Assembly (NCBI GenBank): GCA_964350135.1
Contig: CAYGJN010000061.1
Coordinates: 1 to 16,316, forward strand
DNA: 16,316 bases
From: CAYGJN01 sp964350135
GTDB taxonomy: Bacteria; Bdellovibrionota; Bacteriovoracia; Bacteriovoracales; Bacteriovoracaceae
Direction: 5' to 3'
This document shows, piece after piece, positions 1 to 6,213 of this stretch (position 1 is its first letter; every line of letters begins with the position of its first letter). Under the pieces are notes generated by a model. It did no database searches. It saw only the letters and a list, made by a program, of their open reading frames with translations, and was not told where the DNA came from. Made by a program: the position numbers and the translations under genes.

Positions 1-80
1 TTTTCCGTAAGTTTAGTCTCTTCTGGACTTGCGCAGCCTGCCAAAAATGCGAGAAAAATAAAAGTTAAAATTTTTGCCAT
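1..80 (-). CDS. Lipoprotein, N-terminal fragment (gene runs off the left edge)
   Basis: Reading leftwards from an ATG at 80, 26 codons are open to the window edge. The product starts MAKILTFIFLAFLAGCASPE. This is a short Lys-containing n-region, a hydrophobic stretch and a lipobox L13-A-G-C16, so the mature protein should begin at a lipidated Cys16 and sit in the inner or outer membrane. The residues after the Cys (A-S-P-E-E) do not show an Asp at +2, so outer-membrane sorting is possible. No strong Shine-Dalgarno is visible upstream, only a weak AAGTGAT-like stretch. The rest of the protein is outside the window, so its function cannot be given. The gene is divergent from the tRNA. Confidence 0.75.
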   Translation of the reverse strand, partial: MAKILTFIFLAFLAGCASPEETKLTE

Positions 81-150
81 GTGTTATTTAAATCACTTAA
101 TTAATTCATTTCTTTTTGTTATTTTAAAGAGTCTTTAATCTTACGTAAAT

Positions 151-237
151 GCTCTGGTGATGGAATTGGTAGACATACAGGATTTAAAATCCTGGGACCG
201 TTAGGTCGTGGGGGTTCAAGTCCCCCCCGGAGCACCA
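151..237 (+). tRNA. tRNA-Leu (anticodon UAA)
   Basis: The acceptor stem GCTCTGG (151-157) pairs with CCGGAGC (227-233) with one G-U pair, followed by discriminator A234 and an encoded CCA (235-237). The anticodon stem CAGGA/TCCTG encloses the loop TTTAAAA, with anticodon TAA at 185-187, so it reads UUA leucine codons. The long variable arm (about 197-210) is typical of a class II leucine tRNA, and the T arm contains GGTTCAAGTCC. It is an intact gene. The sequence right after the CCA is unusual (see the hairpin at 237-363). Confidence 0.97.
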
Positions 238-363
238 TCACCCGGATAGATTGGGCTTTAGACTACGTCAACATTTCTTAAAAATTCAGTCACGTACTTC
301 TATGTACGATCCATCATTTTTATTCATGTTTCCTTGTCTAAAGCCCAATTTATCTCGGGTGAT
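237..363 (+). repeat. Long inverted repeat / extended hairpin directly after tRNA-Leu
   Basis: The left arm 237-263 and right arm 336-363 are reverse complements over 27 bp with one bulged base and one G-T pair. The last A of the tRNA CCA is the first base of the left arm. The loop contains further nested complementary pairs: 270-274 with 326-330, 280-285 with 316-321, and 293-297 with 304-308. The whole 127 nt can therefore fold as one long rod. There is no T-tract after the right arm, so it is not a normal intrinsic terminator. It could be a processing signal for the tRNA transcript, a small RNA, or part of a mobile repeat. The pairing is directly visible; the role is unknown. Confidence 0.8.
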
Positions 364-375
364 AGTCTTTTGGAT

Positions 376-488
376 GGGACTTGAACCGAATCGAACGCGC
401 CAAAGGCGATAAGCTTGCCTGGATGGCAAGCGAAAGTGAGATGAGGCGGCTTTTTCTTGAATGAGTTGGAAGTAAATGAAAGAAAAAG
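376..488 (+). other. Structured tRNA-downstream segment with antisense T-arm copy and short peptide frame
   Basis: Positions 376-387 (GGGACTTGAACC) are the exact reverse complement of the tRNA-Leu T arm at 213-224. Hairpins follow: CGCC/GGCG at 398-401/405-408, a perfect 7-bp GCTTGCC/GGCAAGC at 413-419/425-431, and a 9-bp CTTTTTCTT/AAGAAAAAG at 450-458/480-488. The GGCGGC followed by five T at 445-455 could act as a weak terminator. One frame is open from 366 to the TGA at 462-464 and includes the residues RIERAKGDKLAWMASESE, but it has no ATG with a ribosome site; a TTG at 381 is the only early start. I treat it as a possible structured RNA or repeat rather than a gene. Confidence 0.5.
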
Positions 489-493
489 AAGTC

Positions 494-512
494 TCCCTCC
501 CGGAGCACTATC
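494..512 (+). repeat. Imperfect copy of the tRNA-Leu 3' end
   Basis: This 19-bp stretch matches 221-239 (the end of the tRNA T arm, acceptor 3' strand, CCA and two bases beyond) at 17 of 19 positions. The copy lies 273 bp downstream of the original. Such 3'-end copies are left by site-specific integration into tRNA genes, and also occur in repeat families after tRNA genes such as the E. coli tyrT 178-bp repeats. No integrase gene lies between the two copies, so an active integrated element is not supported. Confidence 0.6.
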
Positions 513-585
513 CTCTTGATACTCCCTTTAAGGTGTGAAAAAATTCTTTCTTTTTAATACGATTGAAGTTCTCCAAGGAGACAAA

Positions 586-1662
586 ATGAAACTTCTTATA
601 CTCGCTTTTACTCTTTTAATATCGGCCCTTTCTTTTGCGGATCCAGGAGATCCATGGAAATTTAATATTGGTGATACAGTTTTAAGTTGCAGTGCAGATG
701 GGGAGCTTAGGTTTGTAGATATTTTAGATAAAAAAGAAATTGAGCATTCCTCTTATTTCACACAATACTCCTACAGGCTTCAGGATGATCCAGAGAATTG
801 GTATAGAGGATGGGAGCTTGGGAAAAAATTTGATAAGGGCGAAACTCATTATCAAACAGGTACAGCAGTAGGAGATTATCTTCTAAGTCCTCTCGGAGAC
901 AAGTCTTACAAACCAGTTCAAATTATTGGTGCGGGATATTGTTTTGGTAACGGAGTTGTTTATCTAACTTCAGACAATAAATGGCAATATGGATGGAATA
1001 GTTTGCATGTAGATAATTATGTTATTAGCTCTGATTATAAGTATCTTAAAAACTTTGGCCCTTATAAAAATGAGGAAAAAGTTTTTTGTCTAAATACCAA
1101 AAAGGAAGAATGCAAAACACCTAGATCTATTCAAGGTTTTGCTAGCAGACCAGGCTCTTATTCTATTGGCTTTTATGCTTATAAAGTTAAAGGTATTGAA
1201 AATTGGGTTCATGAATACGAAGTAGCTCGTGATGTTACAAATATAGGTGTCCAAAATCTTAAAGTTGGTGATCGCATTCTTAAATGTAGTCTCTTCTGGG
1301 GATGTACAGAACCTGAACAAGTAGTCGCAATTGGACTTACAAAAAAATATATCAAAGAAGACTATGCAAAATACGCAGTTCAATATTCACATGTCTATAG
1401 AACTACTAACTATCAATATAAAGATTTTTTAGATTCTTTTATTGATATTGGACTTATAAAGATTATCGATGGACATGCAGATGCAAAGTTTTCTATTGGA
1501 GACAAAGTTTGTAAAAAACCAAGTATCTTTTTAGGGGAAGAGAAATGCTCAAAGATATATACTGTTACTGAAATCGGTATAAGCCTTCCTGGTAATAAAT
1601 ATTTCAGCTATAAACTCGATGATTTATGGACTGCTGAACTCTATATAACTCCTGCTCAATAA
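586..1662 (+). CDS. Secreted protein of about five related modules, unknown family
   Basis: The start at 586 is chosen because AAGGAG (575-580) sits 5 nt upstream and the product then begins with a clean signal peptide, MKLLILAFTLLISALSFA, followed by DPGDPW. The open frame extends to a GTG at 535 but that start would spoil the signal peptide. The mature protein (358 aa precursor) seems to be built from repeated units with a beta-type pattern: hydrophobic-x-IGD-x-V-x-x-C near the start and Y-x-L-x-x-x-x-x-W near the end. I see IGDTVLSC, AVGDYLLSP, VGDRILKC and IGDKVCKK as unit starts, and SYRLQDDPENW, VYLTSDNKWQYGW, AYKVKGIENW and SYKLDDLW as unit ends. The pattern resembles small SH3-like or Tudor-like barrels, but I do not recognise a family. 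Several cysteines suggest disulfides in the periplasm or outside the cell. A terminator follows, so it is likely monocistronic. Confidence 0.88.
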   Translation: MKLLILAFTLLISALSFADPGDPWKFNIGDTVLSCSADGELRFVDILDKKEIEHSSYFTQYSYRLQDDPENWYRGWELGKKFDKGETHYQTGTAVGDYLLSPLGDKSYKPVQIIGAGYCFGNGVVYLTSDNKWQYGWNSLHVDNYVISSDYKYLKNFGPYKNEEKVFCLNTKKEECKTPRSIQGFASRPGSYSIGFYAYKVKGIENWVHEYEVARDVTNIGVQNLKVGDRILKCSLFWGCTEPEQVVAIGLTKKYIKEDYAKYAVQYSHVYRTTNYQYKDFLDSFIDIGLIKIIDGHADAKFSIGDKVCKKPSIFLGEEKCSKIYTVTEIGISLPGNKYFSYKLDDLWTAELYITPAQ

Positions 1663-1680
1663 TAATATTCTAGACAATAG

Positions 1681-1710
1681 ACCTGTACTATAATCAGTAC
1701 AGGTTTATTA
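1681..1710 (+). terminator. Intrinsic terminator after the modular secreted protein
   Basis: A perfect 9-bp stem ACCTGTACT/AGTACAGGT (1681-1689 and 1696-1704) with a 6-nt loop is followed by TTATTATTCT on the plus strand. The minus strand has no T-tract after the stem, so it terminates rightward transcription of the upstream gene. The 250 bp from here to 1960 hold no convincing gene; an 8-bp inverted repeat TTCTGTTA/TAACAGAA (1711-1718/1748-1755) is the only other visible structure. Confidence 0.8.
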
Positions 1711-1960
1711 TTCTGTTAAGCTTTATTTGCCCTGAAATCGGGATTTATAACAGAAGATAATCATACATACTATTTACTAAAAAATGACCCAAGGTCTATG
1801 AATGATCAAGTTCTTTCAGATATGAGCTGTTTGAAATAAAGCACATGCTTTTTATATAAGCTCTCTTTAGGAAATCTACATTCTTTTGAAGGAAGGTTTT
1901 TGCCAGGTATCTCTGTCGAAAACAACAAGACTCAGAAAAAAGCTAACTTCTACCCTATTT

Positions 1961-2485
1961 CTAACTTATATAGCTTAGATCTAAGTTGAAACGATTAAAC
2001 CTTTCTCCATTTAGGATAATTATATCCAATAATTTGAAACCATTTATCTGGTAGAAGTTTTTAAGAGCAGGGATTTGATCTGTACAATCTAGTCGCAAGA
2101 ATTTCTTCTTTTTTTCTAATGCCAAATCTTTTGAAAAATTAAGCATTTCTTTTGACAGATCAGTCTTGGCCCAGGAGCGTTTTATAACTAGTTTATGTAG
2201 AAATAATGACGAGCTTTGATCCAAAAGATCTGGCCAATACTCCCGATCATTTTCTTGAAGGATGACACTTGAGATAATCTCACCCTCTTTGTCTTTAGAA
2301 ATAAACAGCTCTTGGTTTTTAATATGCTCAGCAATTATATTTTGATTTAGATCAATAGAGCTCCAAAGAGGAGATCCAATTTTTTCAAGCCAGACCATAG
2401 TTTGTTGGTAGAGCTCAAAAACTAAAACTGTATCATGAATCTTTGCCCTAGATACATTAAGCATTTTATTTAAGCTTAGATTCAT
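1961..2485 (-). CDS. GNAT-family N-acetyltransferase with degenerate CoA loop
   Basis: The 174-aa product has the GNAT layout: the core strand and helix LFLHKLVIKRSW followed by SKEMLNFSKDLAL (about 94-122), then FLRLDCTDQIPALKNFYQ and NGFKLLD (129-154), which match motifs A and B of acetyl-CoA-dependent acetyltransferases. The usual pyrophosphate loop R/Q-x-x-G-x-G/A appears as W105-A-K-T-D-L-S111, with neither glycine present, so activity may be altered. The start overlaps the upstream protease gene by 20 nt. A second ATG at 2464, two bases past the upstream stop, would also fit translational coupling and gives 167 aa. No strong Shine-Dalgarno is present for either start. The substrate cannot be told. 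It is cytoplasmic and co-transcribed with the protease. Confidence 0.85.
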   Translation of the reverse strand: MNLSLNKMLNVSRAKIHDTVLVFELYQQTMVWLEKIGSPLWSSIDLNQNIIAEHIKNQELFISKDKEGEIISSVILQENDREYWPDLLDQSSSLFLHKLVIKRSWAKTDLSKEMLNFSKDLALEKKKKFLRLDCTDQIPALKNFYQINGFKLLDIIILNGERFNRFNLDLSYIS

Positions 2486-3614
2486 TATTAGGACTTACAA
2501 GCAACTCGTTTTGAGAGAGATCCAGGGTCCAGTCAGCAGCCCTAATATGATTCATTCCTAAGATTACTGAGTAACCTTCTCCTAAAGCACCTCTTATTAA
2601 ACTTCTAAAGTCTGCCACCATCACATAACCAGCACCAAGAGAGATTTCTGATCCATTTGAACCACGAACAAGAATAGGAATATTAAGACGATAAAGATCT
2701 GGGTAAAATGGTGTTCCAGTTGTATCCAAAGCTTCAAATGAGCGCATAAACTCTAGTGGCTGAGCAAGTCCCATACTCTCATATTCATTAATGATCTCTA
2801 CAATAAGCTGCTTATCCACAAGAGTGCCACGAGCGCCTGTATCAAAAATAATTCCTATAGGTTTATCAGAGACAGCTTTATTACCGGCTCCAAGATATCC
2901 TTTGAACTTTATTTTTTCACCACTTTTACGATTAAGGGGTAGGTGGATATCATTTTTCTTAGCTGATAACGTTGAGAGCTTAGTGATATTGCCTTTATTA
3001 TTATAAAAGCTAAACTTCCATATGCTGTTCTCAAAGACAGGAAGGCCTATGAGATTTAATTTTTCACCTTCAGTACAAGCATGGCCTTCAAGTTTTTTTC
3101 CAAGTCCATCTGTACTAAATTCAAAATCACCTAGCTTAATAGGGTTCATATTATAGCGAGAACATTGAACTGATTTTAATCCAAAACCTCCTCTTGATAC
3201 GATTCCTAAGCAAGCGTTTCCAAGCTCACCTACTGCATCGGCACAAACACTTTTGGTCTTAGCTATTGGGTAAATACTAGAATACTCGTTTGTAATCGTG
3301 TCTCCTGTAGGCATAGTTAGTGGAGGGTCTTGTTTTTTTTGTTTTGTACTTAAGACAATTGGATAATTATTTTTGTTAGACCCTAGATCAATAAAGCAAA
3401 GATCTTTTGAGCCTTCTGATAATTCACATGAAGACATTAGAGTCCCGCCCTTAATAAGGGGAAGCTCTGGGCGATAAGCCTTCAGCCATTTATTGGCCTT
3501 TTCTATTCCTGGATCCTTACCATAATGAAGCTGTATCTCGCCTGCAAAGGCCTTATTCCCAGCGTATAACGAACAGATTAAAACAATTAAATATCCTAAG
3601 AATCTTTGATTCAT
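2466..3614 (-). CDS. Secreted retropepsin-like aspartic protease
   Basis: The 382-aa product starts with a signal peptide (residues 1-24, ending AFA). The N-terminal half (25-240) is of unknown type and has several cysteines. The C-terminal part has the single-chain aspartic protease signature IGIIFDTGARGTLVD (253-267), with catalytic Asp258 in D-T-G. It also has the second conserved segment ILGMNHIRAADWTLDLSQNEL (351-371), the equivalent of the ILG-x-x-F/I motif of retropepsin-like proteases. Only one D-T-G is present, so the enzyme would act as a dimer, as retroviral and bacterial single-motif enzymes do. The start is supported by AAGGGG about 7 nt upstream. The GNAT gene overlaps its 3' end. 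The natural substrate is unknown; a periplasmic or exported protease role is inferred. Confidence 0.85.
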   Translation of the reverse strand: MNQRFLGYLIVLICSLYAGNKAFAGEIQLHYGKDPGIEKANKWLKAYRPELPLIKGGTLMSSCELSEGSKDLCFIDLGSNKNNYPIVLSTKQKKQDPPLTMPTGDTITNEYSSIYPIAKTKSVCADAVGELGNACLGIVSRGGFGLKSVQCSRYNMNPIKLGDFEFSTDGLGKKLEGHACTEGEKLNLIGLPVFENSIWKFSFYNNKGNITKLSTLSAKKNDIHLPLNRKSGEKIKFKGYLGAGNKAVSDKPIGIIFDTGARGTLVDKQLIVEIINEYESMGLAQPLEFMRSFEALDTTGTPFYPDLYRLNIPILVRGSNGSEISLGAGYVMVADFRSLIRGALGEGYSVILGMNHIRAADWTLDLSQNELLVSPNNESKLK

Positions 3615-3641
3615 ATAAGCCCCTTGCTCTATAAATAGTTC

Positions 3642-3647
3642 ATTATA
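3642..3647 (-). promoter_or_regulatory. Possible -10 box for the protease-acetyltransferase operon
   Basis: On the minus strand TATAAT lies about 28 nt upstream of the protease start. No good -35 hexamer is found at 16-18 bp spacing; TTGTAA lies too close. The region 3615-3750 is shared with the divergent XRE-type regulator, so both promoters and any operator should be here. Confidence 0.35.
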
Positions 3648-3750
3648 TATAGACTTACTTTACAAATAACGCAATATATTAAAGAATGGGATACAGATAG
3701 TATTCCAGCAATAGGGACAAGGCCATGGCAGCTAGACCCATGAGGACATA

Positions 3751-4485
3751 ATGCAGACCGAGCTCATCATTTCTACCTTAAAGAGAGTTCTTCAACGTGA
3801 GGGGGTTACCTATAATCAACTTGCTCAAAACCTAGATATGTCTGTGGCCAATATAAAAAAACTTATGAATAAAGGCCCTCTTTCCCTTTCAAGACTAGAG
3901 GCCATCTGCAAAGTTTTAGACTTAGATGTTTTTGAATTAATAAATCTTGCAGGACATGAATACACCAGCTCAGAAGAGTTAGGTGATCAGACCCAAAAAG
4001 ATTTACTACAAAGACCTCAAGCACTGAGAGTATTAAGAATGCTTGTAGCAGGTTATAAAAAAGAGCAATTAGCAAAATCTCTTAATCTTGAACTAAGTTT
4101 AGTGGAACAAGAGCTTAAATGGTTAAGATCAAAAAGCTTTATAGAAATAAAAGATGATAGGCCAAAGGTGTTAAAAGCCAGAAGAGTATTATTCAAAGAT
4201 CATCCAGCACTTAGAAAAAAATATGAAATACCTTTTAAAAAATGCCTTTCACAATCAATACTAAGCCACTCTTCATTAGAGAAAGTGGTATCGAGACCAT
4301 ACTCTCTTCTTCTAAACCCTGATCAAGCTATGCAGATGGGACAAGATATAAATAATATAATTAGCAAGTACTCTGAGTTAGCAAAAGCAAACTCATACTT
4401 AGGTAAAGACCTTCAAGTCTCTTATATCACCGGTGTTTATCATCAGACTTCTAAAGATCTTTTTGATGAGGCCATTAACTCATAA
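3751..4485 (+). CDS. XRE-family (Cro/C1-type HTH) transcriptional regulator
   Basis: The 244-aa product begins with a helix-turn-helix of the Cro/C1 kind: LKRVLQREGVTYNQLAQNL followed by SVANIKKLMNKGP and SLSRLEAICKVLDLDVFELI (residues 10-64). A second possible winged-helix segment follows (about 90-130: ALRVLRMLVAGYKKEQLAKS, then LVEQELKWLRSKSFIEI). The C-terminal 110 residues have no recognised domain. Overall layout recalls the long regulators common in Bdellovibrio-like bacteria, but I cannot assign it to a named family. GAGGA at 3742-3746 supports the start. A tiny upstream frame (ATG at 3725, 8 codons) ends in TAATG, overlapping this start, which could couple translation. It is divergent from the protease operon, so control of that operon and of itself is possible but not shown. 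Confidence 0.88.
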   Translation: MQTELIISTLKRVLQREGVTYNQLAQNLDMSVANIKKLMNKGPLSLSRLEAICKVLDLDVFELINLAGHEYTSSEELGDQTQKDLLQRPQALRVLRMLVAGYKKEQLAKSLNLELSLVEQELKWLRSKSFIEIKDDRPKVLKARRVLFKDHPALRKKYEIPFKKCLSQSILSHSSLEKVVSRPYSLLLNPDQAMQMGQDINNIISKYSELAKANSYLGKDLQVSYITGVYHQTSKDLFDEAINS

Positions 4486-4522
4486 CCATCACAATTGAAC
4501 CCCAGCTATAATCTTGTAAAAA

Positions 4523-4944
4523 TTACCTGATGGCAGCCAAAGCATCACTTACTGCCTTTCTTGCCCATAATGCCCTTGATTCATGCCATTGCTTCATCTA
4601 ATACCTGAGACTTAAGATACAAAGTGACATAGCGATCTTCTATATCAGGATATCGGGTTACAGTATCACCACCTGGTGTTACAACAGTGATTTTTTCAAT
4701 TCTTTTATAATCATACCGATCACTAACATGAGCACTGCAAGTAATCCCATAAGCTGAAACACTTACATTCCCAACCTTGATTTTCTTTTCTTCTTTAAGA
4801 ATCTCAGACTTTTCTCTTATTGTTGGTAATTCTGATAGATAATTATCTGGACCAATTTTGCATCTAAGATGACCATAATATTTTTTGGGCCATTAGGTTT
4901 GTTGATAATAGAACTAAGACTGTTGAACAAATTAAGCTTTTCAT
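4523..4944 (-). pseudogene. Frameshifted gene for a small secreted protein
   Basis: GAGGGGAG (4949-4956) precedes an ATG at 4944 that opens a signal peptide, MKSLICSTVLVLLSTNLMA. The frame then stops at 4864-4866. If the run of six A (plus-strand T run 4881-4886) is read as five, the frame continues QKYYGHLRCKIGPDNYLSEL and on through KKIKVGNVSVSAYGITCSA to a TGA at 4581-4583. A further change of frame near 4590 would extend it by QWHESRALWARKAVSDALAA to a TAA at 4523-4525. With both corrections the length is exactly 140 codons including the stop. The protein would be periplasmic or secreted, with few cysteines and no known domain. Two indels suggest a decayed gene; assembly errors in the homopolymer or slippage remain possible. 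It lies downstream of the sigma/anti-sigma pair on the same strand. Confidence 0.7.
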
Positions 4945-4973
4945 TTTTCTCCCCTCGTTTAAGCAGATGCATA

Positions 4974-5000
4974 AGTATAGGAAGAAAATTTTCTTGTAAA
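4974..5000 (-). promoter_or_regulatory. Possible promoter with perfect palindrome upstream of the broken secreted gene
   Basis: On the minus strand TTTACA (5000-4995) and TATACT (4979-4974) are separated by 15 bp, which is short for sigma-70. The spacer holds most of a perfect 14-bp palindrome, AAGAAAATTTTCTT (4982-4995). A palindrome between the -35 and -10 boxes is a common operator position. No regulator can be named, and AT-rich palindromes arise by chance fairly often. Confidence 0.3.
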
Positions 5001-5025
5001 GAAGTACATTTTGACACTAAGGTAA

Positions 5026-5682
5026 CTACTTAAGATCCGCTCTTTGGTACACACCGCCATTACTGCTATTAGTAGGAATAGCTCTGCCTTCACCTTCAGC
5101 AACTCCGTAAAGAAGTCCCTTTTCAGTCCAAAGCTTTACTCGAACTCCATCAATAGTTTTCGCATAGCTAGTAAAACGATCTTTTAAAAGGCTTGGAGGA
5201 ACAGGAGCCTGATAAACTGTATAAACCTTGCCATTAGAATTATTCACATAGCGAAGTTGCGCGGCAAGTTTGCCAAGGACACTGCAGTACTTTCCAGATT
5301 TAATATTCAAAGAATTTATCTGGCTTGAAGGCTGGGGCTTAAAGCCAAGGTTTTGCAGCTTCTCTCCAACTAAATGAATTGTATCACCATGGGCATCCCA
5401 GTTTTTATTTGAAAGATCTTTTCTATGATTATTAGCAATCTCAAAAGCAATTTGTTGCTCAATGGGAATATTAAAACGTTCATAAAGATTAAAACTACCA
5501 AGACCTACTAATAAAAGAGATGCACAATAAACAGCAATCTTTCCCCAAGGTCTTCTTTGGTATTCATTTCCACGTATGCGTTTATAGTTTTTTTGCAATT
5601 CCATGAACTGAGCAATTTCTTTAGTATCAAGAGAATTTTTTTCAAAATAATCATTTAAATGATCTTTAAAATTTCCTTTCAT
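5026..5682 (-). CDS. Membrane anti-sigma factor
   Basis: The 218-aa product has a cytoplasmic N-terminal helix-rich part (1-48), one transmembrane segment (about 49-66: IAVYCASLLLVGLGSFNL) and a periplasmic C-terminal domain. The C-terminal part, with GKLAAQLRYV, VYTVYQAPVPPSL and GVRVKLWTEKGLLYGVAEG, follows the pattern seen in transmembrane anti-sigma factors of ECF sigma pairs. The N-terminal part has no H-x3-C-x2-C zinc motif, so it is not a zinc-binding anti-sigma (ZAS) protein. The ATG overlaps the sigma stop codon by 4 nt (ATGA), so the two are translationally coupled. It should hold the ECF sigma factor at the membrane until an envelope signal is sensed. No protease cleavage site can be read from sequence. 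Confidence 0.8.
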   Translation of the reverse strand: MKGNFKDHLNDYFEKNSLDTKEIAQFMELQKNYKRIRGNEYQRRPWGKIAVYCASLLLVGLGSFNLYERFNIPIEQQIAFEIANNHRKDLSNKNWDAHGDTIHLVGEKLQNLGFKPQPSSQINSLNIKSGKYCSVLGKLAAQLRYVNNSNGKVYTVYQAPVPPSLLKDRFTSYAKTIDGVRVKLWTEKGLLYGVAEGEGRAIPTNSSNGGVYQRADLK

Positions 5683-6167
5683 GGATGTACCTCAATCATA
5701 GTCTCTTCTTTTTGTTGGAGACGTTTTTTCATACGGTGTATTCGTGCAAGGAGTGTTCCTCTAGGAGTATTTAAAAGTGTAGAGATTTCTTGAAAACTAT
5801 AGCCCTCAACGGCCCAAAGAAAGAGAAGTTCTCTCTCTTCATAACTAAGTTCTTCTAACAACTGAAAGACTTGGTCTTTATCACAAATATGGTCTTCAAG
5901 AACCTTATCATCTAAAGAGATAATTTTACTTTCTTGAACATCATCTAAGGGAGACTCAACTCGTTTGCTCCATTTGCGTACATGATCCAAAAAAGTATTT
6001 CTTATAATTCTAATAAAATAAGACTCTGGAGCTTTAATTTCATCCATACTAGCGAGAAGCCATTTTTCAATGGATGTTTGCAATAGATCCTTCGCATCCT
6101 CAGAGTTTTTTGTAAGAGACATCGCGTATCTATAAAATTTCTGTAATTGTTTTTCGTTAAATTCCAT
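5679..6167 (-). CDS. ECF-type RNA polymerase sigma factor
   Basis: The 162-aa product has sigma region 2 (about 8-66: FYRYAMSLTKNSEDAKDLLQ, then SYFIRIIRNTFLDHVRKW) and region 4 (about 98-152: LEELSYEERELLFLWAVEGY, SFQEISTLLNTPRGTLLARI). This is the usual group 4 (ECF) size and layout. The frame is open further up to 6278, but that part would overlap the methyltransferase gene by 65 nt and looks unlike sigma N-termini, so the ATG at 6167 is preferred; a GTG at 6173 is also possible. There is little Shine-Dalgarno upstream. A TATACT lies about 9 nt upstream of the ATG, so a leaderless mRNA from an internal promoter is conceivable. The next gene encodes its anti-sigma partner. Target promoters are unknown. 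Confidence 0.9.
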   Translation of the reverse strand: MEFNEKQLQKFYRYAMSLTKNSEDAKDLLQTSIEKWLLASMDEIKAPESYFIRIIRNTFLDHVRKWSKRVESPLDDVQESKIISLDDKVLEDHICDKDQVFQLLEELSYEERELLFLWAVEGYSFQEISTLLNTPRGTLLARIHRMKKRLQQKEETMIEVHP

Positions 6168-6213
6168 ATTCACATGAGTATAACGTATGGAGGGCAGGAT
6201 TGATTGCAAATCC

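Noticed and set aside
303..413. A 36-codon plus-strand ORF from the ATG at 303 ending at a TAA.
   Set aside because: It covers the right arm of the hairpin and the antisense T arm and has no ribosome site; it is more likely a by-product of the RNA structure.
237..512. A tRNA-integrated mobile element bounded by the tRNA 3' end and its copy.
   Set aside because: Only about 270 bp lie between the copies and there is no integrase or cargo gene. At most a scar or a repeat unit is supported.
1720..1839. A 39-codon plus-strand open stretch including KSGFITEDNHTYYLLKNDP before a TAA.
   Set aside because: It has no early start codon or ribosome site, lies just after a strong terminator, and its length is expected by chance in AT-rich DNA. 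It could be a gene remnant but nothing else supports it.
1824..1863. Nested inverted repeats GAGCT/AGCTC and AAAGCA/TGCTTT.
   Set aside because: The inner stem has only a 2-nt loop and the outer one 5 bp; neither is strong enough to call a structure.
4817..5017. A 66-codon minus-strand frame beginning MSKCTSLQ.
   Set aside because: It is out of frame with the ribosome site and signal peptide at 4944 and has a low-complexity Ile/Asn/Gln-rich end; the frameshifted secreted gene explains the region better.
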